A stretch of 48,521 nucleotides of DNA from contig JBDLIA010000015.1 of assembly GCA_039715185.1 (NCBI GenBank), forward strand, positions 1-48,521. The letters run 5' to 3'. A model generated the notes under the pieces. The model was not told the origin of the DNA. It made no database searches and saw nothing but the letters and a program-made list of their open reading frames with translations. Numbering within the stretch: position 1 is the first letter of the stretch; each line of letters opens with the position of its first letter. This DNA comes from Gemmatimonadota bacterium (GTDB lineage: Bacteria > Gemmatimonadota > Gemmatimonadetes > Longimicrobiales > RSA9). The position numbers and the translations under genes were made by a program. This document shows positions 16,238 to 23,977 of the stretch, in pieces.

Positions 16238-17412
16238 GGCGCCAGGATCGGAGCCAGGCGTTCCAGCGCGTTCTCGATCGCCCGACGCAACGTCAGGTAG
16301 GTCTCCTCGTAGGCGGCGTCCGAGCCCCCGAAGGGGTCCTGGATCGCCCGCTCTTCGGCACCCTCGGATGCGAAAGAGGTGAGCAGATCCACCCGGTCGC
16401 CACCGCCCAGGTGATGGACGGCTTCGACGTGCGCAGGCCCCATCGCCAGGATCAGGTCGGCCCAGTGGACGCGCTCGCGCGATAGCTGCCGCGCGCGGTG
16501 GTCCGCCAGGTCGATCCCCTGCCCTGCGGCGACGCGCAGCGCGCCCGCAGACGCCGGCGCGCCGACCGCCGCCGCCACGCCCGCCGACGTCACCGCCACC
16601 GGACCCCAGCCTCGCTCCGCCAGCAGGGCGCGCGTAACGCCCTCGGCCATGGGGCTTCTACAGGTGTTGCCGGTGCACACGAACAGCAGATTGAACGTGG
16701 TCCCTGCGCGCTCCTCGTCCCGGCCCGAGCCGGCGCGCGCGTCGTAGTCGCCGTCGATGTCGGCCAGCGCCGACCTGATCCGGCCCTCTTCGATGGCCCC
16801 GGGGCGGATCAGGCGCGGGCGGCCGCGGCAGTCGACGATGGTCGACGGGTGCGCCTCGGGCAGGCGCCCCGCGTCCAGCACGAGCAGCTCGCCGGCGCGT
16901 GACTCGGCCAGCCAGGAGAGATCCTCCACGCTGCGGGCCGGGCGCTCGCCGGGCCGGTTGGCGCTGGTGGAGGTCAGCGGACCGCCGGCGACCTCGAGCA
17001 GATCCCGCACCGCCGGATGGGGGGAAACGCGGATGGCCACGCCGCCGTCGTCCGCACGGGCGCCCGCGGGAAACGCCCCCTCCGGGTCGTCCAGAATGAG
17101 CGTCAGAGGGCCGGGCCAGAAGGAGTCGGCCAGCAGCTCCGCGGCCGGCGTCCACGACAGCGCCCCCGCCTCGGATCGATCCCTCAGCAGGAGCAGGAAG
17201 GGCTTGTCCCGGGGCCGGGCCTTCAGCGCCGCGAGCGACGTCAGGCCTTCGTCGGACAGGAGCCCGCCCAGGCCGTAGACGGTTTCCGTCGGGTACGCCA
17301 GCAGCCCTCCGCCGACCAGGTGTGCGCGCACCGTGGCGGCCGCCACGCGCCTTTCCGCTTCGGTCCCGTAGGGGACGACCGCGCGGGGTCGGGGATCGCC
17401 GCCGACGCTCAC
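16234..17412 (-). CDS. Fusion: Sua5/TsaC-type threonylcarbamoyl-AMP synthase + low-molecular-weight protein phosphatase
   Basis: Residues about 15-205 are a YrdC/Sua5 domain (GGGLLAYPTETVYGLGGLL, ALKARPRDKPFLLLL, FWPGPLTLIL, LTSTSANRPGE, STIVDCRGRPRLIRPG) that makes threonylcarbamoyl-adenylate for tRNA t6A37. Residues about 240-392 are a low-molecular-weight tyrosine phosphatase with the P-loop CTGNTCRS (Cys246) and the catalytic-Asp region IQDPFGGSD. In other bacteria the two are often neighbours (ywlC-ywlE). The frame is open to 18195, but that part is antisense-frame noise across radA. GTG at 17412 overlaps the radA stop (GTGA) and gives 392 residues. Confidence 0.92.
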   Translation of the reverse strand: MSVGGDPRPRAVVPYGTEAERRVAAATVRAHLVGGGLLAYPTETVYGLGGLLSDEGLTSLAALKARPRDKPFLLLLRDRSEAGALSWTPAAELLADSFWPGPLTLILDDPEGAFPAGARADDGGVAIRVSPHPAVRDLLEVAGGPLTSTSANRPGERPARSVEDLSWLAESRAGELLVLDAGRLPEAHPSTIVDCRGRPRLIRPGAIEEGRIRSALADIDGDYDARAGSGRDEERAGTTFNLLFVCTGNTCRSPMAEGVTRALLAERGWGPVAVTSAGVAAAVGAPASAGALRVAAGQGIDLADHRARQLSRERVHWADLILAMGPAHVEAVHHLGGGDRVDLLTSFASEGAEERAIQDPFGGSDAAYEETYLTLRRAIENALERLAPILAP

Positions 17413-18770
17413 GCGAACGCCACCTCCGCGATCGCGCCGATGTCCGGCAACCGGGTGACGCGGAGGCGGTCGGCCGACGGCCCCGGATCCTCCGCCGCGT
17501 CCGGGATGAGGGCGCGCTCGAAACCCAGCCGGGCGGCCTCGGCCAGCCGCCTCGCCAGACCGGGCACGGGCCGCAGCTCGCCGGTCAACCCCACCTCCCC
17601 CAGGACCACCGTATCGTGCGCGACCGGGCGTCCGCGCGCGCTGGACAGGATGGCGGTGCACACCGCCAGATCCGCGGCCGTCTCGCCAAGGCGCACGCCA
17701 CCGGTGACGTTGAGAAACACGTCCTGTCGGCCGAAGGTCACGCCCGTGCCCTTTTCCAGCACCGCGAGGAGCATCGCCAGCCGCCGCGCGTCCACGCCCG
17801 TGCTGACGCGCTGCGGCGACCCGAAGGTGGACTCGGCGCACAGCGCCTGCACCTCGACCAGGAGCGGCCTCGTGCCCTCCATCGTCACCGTCACCGCCGC
17901 GCCCGGCGCCGATCTGCTCCGGTTCGACAGCAGGACCTCGGAGGGATCCTCCACGGCCACGAGGCCCGCCCCCGTCATCGTGAACAGGCCCACCTCCTGC
18001 GCGCTGCCGAACCGGTTCTTGGCCGCCCGCAGGATGCGGTGCTCGGCGCCGCGCGTCCCCTCGAAGTAGAGCACCACGTCCACCATGTGCTCGAGCGTCC
18101 TCGGTCCGGCCACGGCGCCGTCCTTGGTCACGTGCCCGACGAGCACCACCGCGGCCCCGGTCGACTTCGCGTATCGCTGTAATCGCGCGGCGCATTCCCT
18201 TACCTGTCCCACATTTCCAGCAGTACCATCGACGTCATCGACCCGCATGGTCTGGATCGAGTCGATGAGGATGATCGAGGGCGACTCAGAAAGCGCGGCG
18301 GCGACGACCGCGTCCGCGTCTGTCTCGGCCAGGAATAGTACGTCGCGCGTGCCGGGCCCGAGCCGCTCCGCCCGGAGCGCCACCTGCTCGGCCGACTCCT
18401 CGCCGGACACGTAAAGGACCGGCCCGCTGTCGCTGGTCAGCGCGGCGGCGGCCTGGAGCAGCAGCGTGCTCTTCCCGACCCCGGGTTCGCCGCCCAGCAG
18501 CACCACCGACCCGGCCACGAGTCCGCCGCCGAGCACGAGGTCCAGCTCGGCGATGCCGGTGCGCCGGCGCGACCGCGGCGCCGATGGCCCCTCGCCCAGC
18601 CTGGCCGGGGCGGCCGCCCCGGCCCTGAGGGTGGGTCCGCGCTTGCCGCGCGCCGGTGCGGGGGCCTGGGCGAGCGTATTCCAGGCTTGGCACGCGGGAC
18701 ACTGGCCCGCCCAGCGGGCGGACTCGTTGCCGCATTCGGTGCAGAAGAAGAGCGTCCGGGTGGCCGGCAC
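17409..18770 (-). CDS. radA: DNA repair protein RadA/Sms
   Basis: RecA-like branch-migration ATPase in recombination repair. An N-terminal zinc finger (FFCTECGNESARWAGQCPAC) is followed by Walker A GGEPGVGKSTL, Walker B SIILIDSIQTM, the RadA-specific KNRFGSAQEVG and a Lon-like C-terminal domain (VFLNVTGGVRLGETAADLAV, GEVGLTGELRPVPG). It is 453 residues, full length. It lies 8 nt after dnaB. Confidence 0.97.
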   Translation of the reverse strand: MPATRTLFFCTECGNESARWAGQCPACQAWNTLAQAPAPARGKRGPTLRAGAAAPARLGEGPSAPRSRRRTGIAELDLVLGGGLVAGSVVLLGGEPGVGKSTLLLQAAAALTSDSGPVLYVSGEESAEQVALRAERLGPGTRDVLFLAETDADAVVAAALSESPSIILIDSIQTMRVDDVDGTAGNVGQVRECAARLQRYAKSTGAAVVLVGHVTKDGAVAGPRTLEHMVDVVLYFEGTRGAEHRILRAAKNRFGSAQEVGLFTMTGAGLVAVEDPSEVLLSNRSRSAPGAAVTVTMEGTRPLLVEVQALCAESTFGSPQRVSTGVDARRLAMLLAVLEKGTGVTFGRQDVFLNVTGGVRLGETAADLAVCTAILSSARGRPVAHDTVVLGEVGLTGELRPVPGLARRLAEAARLGFERALIPDAAEDPGPSADRLRVTRLPDIGAIAEVAFA

Positions 18771-18778
18771 GGCGGAGC

Positions 18779-20167
18779 TCAGGCCGCGGAAACGGGGGAT
18801 CGCGCCATCGACTCGAAGCGCGTGAACTCCTTGCGGAAGAAGAGCTCCACGGTGCCGGTCGGTCCGTTGCGCTGCTTGCCGATGATCAGCTCCGCGCGCC
18901 CCACGACCTCCTGCTCCCGGGCCTCGAGGTCGCCCAGGTAGTACTCCGGGCGATAGAGGAACATCACCAGGTCGGCGTCCTGCTCGATGGATCCCGATTC
19001 GCGCAGGTCCGACAGCTGCGGCCTGTGGTCTGCGCGCTGCTCCGGCGCCCGGGACAACTGCGACAGCGCGACGATCGGCACGGACAACTCCTTGGAAAGC
19101 GCCTTGAGGCCGCGGCTGATGGCGCTCACCTCCTGCTGCCGGCTCTCCGCGTTGGGCCCGTGCATCAGCTGGATGTAGTCGACCATGATGAGGCCGAGGT
19201 CCGGCACGTCGGCCTTGAGCCGCCGCGCCTTCGCGCGCATCTCCAGCATGGATAGGGACCCCGAGTCGTCGATCCAGATGGGGGCGGCGTTGAGGTGACC
19301 CGCGGCCTGAGCCAGGCGCACGTAGTCGTCGTCCTCCAGCCGGCCGCGCAGCAGCCGGCTCAGGTCCACCAGGCCCTCGGAGCAGAGCATGCGCTGGACG
19401 AGCTGCTCGCGGCTCATCTCCAATGAGAAGATGGCGGCCGGCACCTGGTGCGATATCGCCGCGTGCAGGCTCATGCCGATCGTCAGCGCGGTCTTCCCCA
19501 TGCTGGGGCGGGCGGCCACGATGATCAGGTCCCCCTTCTGGAACCCGCCGGTCTTCTGGTCCAGATCGTAATAGCCCGTGGAGACGCCGGTGATGCCGCC
19601 CTTCGCCTCCTGCAGCCGCTCGATGCGCTCGAACGCGCCGTAGAGCAGTTGCTTGATCCAGATGAAGCCTTCCCTGTCGTGCAACTGTGCGATCTGGAAG
19701 ATCTTCTGCTCGGCCTCGTCCAGGAGCTCTTCCACCGTCCGCACTCCGGGCTCGTAAGCGTCCCGGATGATGTTCGACGAGGCTTCGATCAGGCGCCGCT
19801 GGATCGCCCGCTGGCGGATGATCCGGGCGTGGTAGTCGACGTTGGCCGCGGTGGGCACGGCGTCGAGCAGCTCGGCCAGGTAGGGGAGCCCGCCGATGCC
19901 GTCCAGCTCGTCGGTCTTCTTGAGCTCTTCGCTGACCGTCACCGGGTCGATGACCTCGCCGCGCTGGAACAGGCGGGCCATCGCCCGAAAGATGCGGCGA
20001 TTGGCCTCGCGGTAGAACATCGAGTCGTCGACGACCTCGACCGCCTTGGCGACCGCGTCTTCGTCGATCAGCATGCCTCCCAGCACGCTCGTCTCGGCTT
20101 CCGCGGCGTAGGGCGCGCGCCGATCGGCGCGCGTTACCGGCGGCCCCAGATCCTCGATGACCTTCAC
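18779..20167 (-). CDS. dnaB: Replicative DNA helicase DnaB
   Basis: Hexameric 5'-3' fork helicase. The N-terminal helical domain begins APYAAEAETSVLGGMLIDED. The RecA-like domain has Walker A ARPSMGKTALTIGMSLHAA, SLEMSREQLVQRML, Walker B LGLIMVDYIQLM, KALSKELSVPIVALSQLSR, DLRESGSIEQDADLVMFLYR and IIGKQRNGPTGTVELFF. No intein is seen. It lies 10 nt after the udg gene. Confidence 0.97.
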   Translation of the reverse strand: MKVIEDLGPPVTRADRRAPYAAEAETSVLGGMLIDEDAVAKAVEVVDDSMFYREANRRIFRAMARLFQRGEVIDPVTVSEELKKTDELDGIGGLPYLAELLDAVPTAANVDYHARIIRQRAIQRRLIEASSNIIRDAYEPGVRTVEELLDEAEQKIFQIAQLHDREGFIWIKQLLYGAFERIERLQEAKGGITGVSTGYYDLDQKTGGFQKGDLIIVAARPSMGKTALTIGMSLHAAISHQVPAAIFSLEMSREQLVQRMLCSEGLVDLSRLLRGRLEDDDYVRLAQAAGHLNAAPIWIDDSGSLSMLEMRAKARRLKADVPDLGLIMVDYIQLMHGPNAESRQQEVSAISRGLKALSKELSVPIVALSQLSRAPEQRADHRPQLSDLRESGSIEQDADLVMFLYRPEYYLGDLEAREQEVVGRAELIIGKQRNGPTGTVELFFRKEFTRFESMARSPVSAA

Positions 20168-20177
20168 GCGCGCCTCA

Positions 20178-20936
20178 TCATCGGCTGCCTTCGTCTACGG
20201 TGCGTCGAAGCAACTGCAGGTCCTCCCACGCGGTGGTCACGAACTCGGGGCTCCGCAATAGAAAGGCGGGATGATAGGTGGCTATCACCGGCACGCCCTC
20301 GTACGCCCCGACGCGTCCGCGTAGTCGCCCCAGGGAACTCTCGCTGCCCATCAATCGCTGAGCCGCGAACCGTCCGACGGCCAGCAACGCCGCGGGCTCC
20401 ACCGCGTCGATCTGGTCGCGCAGGTGCCCCGAGCACGCGTCTACTTCGTCCGGCTTCGGATCGCGGTTTCCCGGCGGGCGGCACTTGATCACGTTGCCGA
20501 TGTACACCCGCTCCCGGGGCAGACCGACGGCCGCGAGGAGCAGGTCCAGCAGCTTGCCGGCCGGGCCGACGAAGGGCAAGCCCGTGCGGTCCTCCTCCGC
20601 GCCCGGCGCCTCCCCCACGACCATCACGGGAGCGCCGGCTGGCCCGTCTCCCCACACCACGTGGGCCCTTCCTTCGCAGAGCCGACAGCGCGTGCACGTC
20701 GCGGCCGCCGCCGCCAGTTGGGCGAGCCGGGAAGCGGCCGGGGAGGTGGCCGGGGCCGCGGGGCTCGGAACCGCCCGCGGAGCTGGGGCCGAAGCGGGAG
20801 TCGCCTGGCGCGCTCTGCGGACCAGACCCAGCGCCTCCCGGGCCGTGATGTCTTGCAGGAAGAGGGAGCTCTCTCCTCGCTCCCTCAACTGGCGCAGCAG
20901 CGCCGCGATAACCGCCCCGGACGCCCCCTCGCTCAC
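20178..20936 (-). CDS. Family 4 uracil-DNA glycosylase (iron-sulfur)
   Basis: Removes uracil from DNA. The iron-sulfur ligands are visible as CTRC near residue 85 and the pair in VIKCRPPGNRDPKPDEVDAC. Catalytic motif 1 is MVVGEAPGAEEDRTGLPF, then VGPAGKLLDLLL, and motif 2 is IATYHPAFLLRSP. The first 75 or so residues are an Ala/Pro-rich extension. The frame stays open to 21881, but that overlaps coaBC. GTG at 20936 overlaps the coaBC stop (GTGA) and gives 252 residues. Confidence 0.93.
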   Translation of the reverse strand: MSEGASGAVIAALLRQLRERGESSLFLQDITAREALGLVRRARQATPASAPAPRAVPSPAAPATSPAASRLAQLAAAAATCTRCRLCEGRAHVVWGDGPAGAPVMVVGEAPGAEEDRTGLPFVGPAGKLLDLLLAAVGLPRERVYIGNVIKCRPPGNRDPKPDEVDACSGHLRDQIDAVEPAALLAVGRFAAQRLMGSESSLGRLRGRVGAYEGVPVIATYHPAFLLRSPEFVTTAWEDLQLLRRTVDEGSR

Positions 20937-22147
20937 GCCAGGAATCGACCGAATCGATCCAGAATCGCCTCGGCGACCTCTTCTTTGGGCAGGAGCGGCA
21001 GCGCCTCCTCCCCGCCGTCCCCGTCGATCAACGTGACGCGATTGGTGGCCGACTCGAAGCCGCTGTCCTCTCCCACCATGTTGAGCGCGATCTGGTCCAG
21101 CGATTTCTGCTCCAGCTTGCCCCGCGCGGCGACCGCCCCGGCCTCGGTCTCGAGCGCGAAACCGAGCGTCGCGAGGCGCTCGGGGCGGTCGCCGATCGTC
21201 TCGGCCAGGATGTCCGGCGCCGCCGTGAGCTCCAACGCGCCCGGGCCCTCGGATTTCTTCACCTTCCGCTCCGAGGTCTGCGCGGGCCGGAAGTCGGCCA
21301 CCGCCGCGGCCATGATCAGCGCGTCGGCGCCCCCGAGCTCGCGACGGACGGCGTCCAGCATTTCCTCGGCGGTGTGGACCTCGACGGCCCTCACACGCGC
21401 GGGCAGCGGCACCGAAAGCTGGCCGTGGACGAGGACCACCTCCGCGCCGCGCCGCCACGCGGCCGCGGCCATCGCCACGCCCATCCGGCCGGAGGAGCGG
21501 TTCGACAGGAAGCGGACCGGGTCCACCGGCTCGCGCGTCGGCCCCGCCGTGACCAGCACCCGCTTGCCCGAAAACGGTCCCTCGACCTCCAGCAGGCGAC
21601 CGATTTCCTCCCGGATCACCGCCGGGTCCTCCATGCGGCCGGGGCCCTCCCCCTCGTCGAACGCGAGCGGGCCTACTGCGGGGCCGCACAGGCGGTATCC
21701 CAGGTCCACCCGCAGCCGCTCGGCGTTTGTCTGGGTCGCGGGGTGCGACCACATGAGGTCGTTCATGGCGGGGCAGATGAGGACCGGCGCCCTGGTCGCG
21801 AGCAGGATCGCGGCGAGCAGATCGTTCGAGCGCCCGACGGCCGCGCGCGCCAGGAAGTCGGCCGTCGCCGGCGCCACGCACACGACGTCGGCATCTCGCG
21901 CGAGGCGGATGTGGTCCAGCGCGGCGCCGGGGGCGAGCAGGTCGGAGGCGACCGGCCGGCCCGTGACCCCCTCGAAGGAGAGCGAGCCAACGAACGCCGA
22001 CGCGGAGCGCGTCAGAATGACGTCGACCTCGGCGCCCAGGCGCGTGAGATCGCGCGCGAGCTGTACGGTTTTGTAGGCGGCGATGCCGCCGGTGACTCCC
22101 AGCAGCACCCGTCGGCCCCGCCAGGGGCGGCGAGGCGCGTCGATCAC
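20933..22147 (-). CDS. coaBC: Bifunctional CoaBC (phosphopantothenoylcysteine decarboxylase/synthetase)
   Basis: Two consecutive steps of coenzyme A synthesis. The FMN-dependent CoaC half has RVLLGVTGGIAAYKTVQLAR, APATADFLARAAVG and ICPAMNDLMW. The CoaB half has RVLVTAGPTREPVDPVRFLS, NRSSGRMGVAMA, ALIMAAAVADFRP, GFALETE and QIALNMVGEDSGFESATNRV. It is 404 residues, full length. It is followed by udg with a 4-base overlap and preceded by rpoZ with a 63-bp gap. Confidence 0.96.
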   Translation of the reverse strand: MIDAPRRPWRGRRVLLGVTGGIAAYKTVQLARDLTRLGAEVDVILTRSASAFVGSLSFEGVTGRPVASDLLAPGAALDHIRLARDADVVCVAPATADFLARAAVGRSNDLLAAILLATRAPVLICPAMNDLMWSHPATQTNAERLRVDLGYRLCGPAVGPLAFDEGEGPGRMEDPAVIREEIGRLLEVEGPFSGKRVLVTAGPTREPVDPVRFLSNRSSGRMGVAMAAAAWRRGAEVVLVHGQLSVPLPARVRAVEVHTAEEMLDAVRRELGGADALIMAAAVADFRPAQTSERKVKKSEGPGALELTAAPDILAETIGDRPERLATLGFALETEAGAVAARGKLEQKSLDQIALNMVGEDSGFESATNRVTLIDGDGGEEALPLLPKEEVAEAILDRFGRFLA

Positions 22148-22210
22148 GATGAAGCCGGCCGGGCCCCGGCCTCGCGCGCTAGGCGCCCGCTCGGCAAGGG
22201 GTGACCCGGG

Positions 22211-22429
22211 TCAGGCGCCCGGCTGACGCCGGCGGTTGACGAGGCGGAATTCGATGTCGCCGGAGGACAGCGCCTCGAGCGACCGGGTGGTGAGCTTCTT
22301 GGTGTGTCGTGTCAGCACGGCCTCGCGCGGCAGCGCGTTCAGCTCGCGCGTGTAGCGCGCCGCGACCAGAACGCCGAGGTACTTGGTGCCCGAGGGCTCA
22401 GCGACGTCTCCGGGGGTGAACACCCGCAT
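22211..22429 (-). CDS. rpoZ: RNA polymerase omega subunit
   Basis: Short 72-residue protein with the omega pattern GTKYLGVLVAARYTRELNAL, KKLTTRSLEALSSGDIEFRL. It helps fold and assemble the beta' subunit. Its ATG directly follows the gmk stop codon. The gmk-rpoZ-coaBC order is a classic bacterial arrangement and supports the call. Confidence 0.93.
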   Translation of the reverse strand: MRVFTPGDVAEPSGTKYLGVLVAARYTRELNALPREAVLTRHTKKLTTRSLEALSSGDIEFRLVNRRRQPGA

Positions 22430-23074
22430 CTAGTCTTCCTCCAGTATGCCCGCGATCTGCGTGTCGATCCTGCGCAGGGCCTCTTCCAATGCCGCCTGGC
22501 GCGGGACGCGTCGCAACTCCGCGTCCACGATCGCACCCAGGGCGGCCACGCCCGCGTCAAAATCGTCGTTGACGACAACATAATCGAAACCGGGGGCCGA
22601 GGGGAGTTCGTCGCGCGCGTTGCGCAGCCGGCGGCGGCGCTCGGCTTCGGCCTCGCTCCCCCGCCCCGCCAGGCGCCGGGCCAACTCGTCTCCGGATGGC
22701 GGCAGCACGAACACGAGAACGGCTTCCTCGAACCGCTCGCGGATCGCTTTGGCGCCCTGGATGTCGATGTCCAGAACCACCACCCGCCCGTCATCGAGCG
22801 CGCTCTGTATCGCCCTCCGGGTGGTGCCGTAGCGGGCGTCGTGCACGACCGCCCATTCCACGAGTTCGCCGGCCTCGATGAGCGCGTCGAATTCGTCATC
22901 GTCCACGAACGTGTAGTCCACGCCGTCGGTCTCATGAGGACGCCGCTCGCGGGTGGTCACCGACACCGAGAACACCAGATCGGAGCGCGCCTCGAGCAAT
23001 GCCCGTGCGAGCGACGTCTTGCCGGCGCCGCTGGGCGCGGCGACCACCAGCGGGAACGGACGCGCGCCCCTCAC
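22430..23074 (-). CDS. gmk: Guanylate kinase
   Basis: Phosphorylates GMP to GDP. It has P-loop PLVVAAPSGAGKTSLARALL, SVSVTTRERRPHETDGVDYT (GMP-binding), YGTTRRAIQSALDDGRVVVL, DIDIQGAKAIRERF, VFVLPPS and RRLRNARDEL. GTG at 23074 overlaps the yicC stop (GTGA) and gives 214 residues, normal for the family. The frame stays open upstream to 23458 but has no protein-like sequence there. Confidence 0.95.
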   Translation of the reverse strand: MRGARPFPLVVAAPSGAGKTSLARALLEARSDLVFSVSVTTRERRPHETDGVDYTFVDDDEFDALIEAGELVEWAVVHDARYGTTRRAIQSALDDGRVVVLDIDIQGAKAIRERFEEAVLVFVLPPSGDELARRLAGRGSEAEAERRRRLRNARDELPSAPGFDYVVVNDDFDAGVAALGAIVDAELRRVPRQAALEEALRRIDTQIAGILEED

Positions 23075-23955
23075 TCGACGTTCTCCACCTGCTCCCTGAG
23101 CCGCTCCACCTCGTTCTTCATCTCGATCACCCGATGCGAAATGTCGGCGTCGTTCGCCTTGGCGCCGATGGTATTGACCTCGCGGTGCATCTCCTGGACG
23201 AGGAACGCCAGCCGCTTGCCGACCGGTTCGTCGGGCGCCGACTCCACGGTGTCGCGCAGCCGCTCGACGTGCGCGCGCAGCCGCACCGTCTCCTCTCCGA
23301 TGTCCCACCGATCGGCCAGATAGGCAACCTCCTGCGCCAGCCGCGCCTCGTCCACGTCCACGCCATCGCTCAACTCGCGGATGCGCCCGCGCAGGCGGTC
23401 CCGCTCCTCGACCAGGCGCTGGGGAGCGCGCGCCTCCACGGCCTCCACCGCGTCGCATATGGCGCCGACGCGGGCGAGAAGGTCCACCGCCAGCGCCGCG
23501 CCCTCGCTCTCGCGCATGGCGATCACCCCGCTGGCCGCGTCCTGCACTGCGGCGGCCACCGCCTCCGCGGGGATTCCCGCACCGGCGTCCTGATCCACCG
23601 TGAGCACGTCGCCCAGGCGAGCCAGCAGGCCCACGTCCACGGCGCCGCTCAAGCCCAGCTCGCGCTGGAGCTCCTCCAGGGCTTCAACGAGGGCTCGCGC
23701 GCGCGGCACGTTGACGCGCACCGCCCCTCGTGGCTGTTCGGCGTCAGCCAGCAAGCGCACGCTGACGTTGGCGTGGCCGCGCCGCAGGCGGGCTCTGAGC
23801 GCGTCTCGGACGCCACCTTCGTGCTCCTCCAGGCCCCGTCCGAGCCGCAGGTTGGCGCTGAAGAAGCGGTGGTTTACCGTGCGCACTTCGACACGCAGGC
23901 GCCCGCCCTCGACGTCGGCCTCTCCCGCGCCGAACCCCGTCATGCTTCTGATCAA
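23071..23955 (-). CDS. yicC: YicC/YloC-family endoribonuclease
   Basis: Starts MIRSMTGFGAGEADVEGGRL with the invariant MTGFG, then EVRTVNHRFFSANLRLGRGL. The conserved C-terminal DUF1732 part is KRLAFLVQEMHREVNTIGAK, then ANDADISHRVIEMKNEVERL and REQVENVE. E. coli YicC is a metal-dependent endoribonuclease linked to small-RNA decay, and the gene commonly precedes gmk as here. At 294 residues it is full length. Confidence 0.95.
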   Translation of the reverse strand: MIRSMTGFGAGEADVEGGRLRVEVRTVNHRFFSANLRLGRGLEEHEGGVRDALRARLRRGHANVSVRLLADAEQPRGAVRVNVPRARALVEALEELQRELGLSGAVDVGLLARLGDVLTVDQDAGAGIPAEAVAAAVQDAASGVIAMRESEGAALAVDLLARVGAICDAVEAVEARAPQRLVEERDRLRGRIRELSDGVDVDEARLAQEVAYLADRWDIGEETVRLRAHVERLRDTVESAPDEPVGKRLAFLVQEMHREVNTIGAKANDADISHRVIEMKNEVERLREQVENVE

Positions 23956-23977
23956 GGCGCCCTCCCGCGTGCGGCGT

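Noticed and set aside
17413-18195. An N-terminal 260-residue extension of the TsaC-phosphatase fusion
   Set aside because: It lies entirely inside radA in another frame and is Gly/Arg-rich noise; the GTG at 17412 fits the GTGA coupling.
20937-21881. A 315-residue extension of the uracil-DNA glycosylase
   Set aside because: It overlaps coaBC fully and has no protein-like sequence.
22148-22210. Possible hairpin or promoter between rpoZ and coaBC
   Set aside because: Only GC-rich partial complementarity is seen, with no clear -10 box or T-run.
23075-23458. A 128-residue extension of guanylate kinase
   Set aside because: It is antisense-frame noise within yicC; the start at GTG 23074 gives the normal length.
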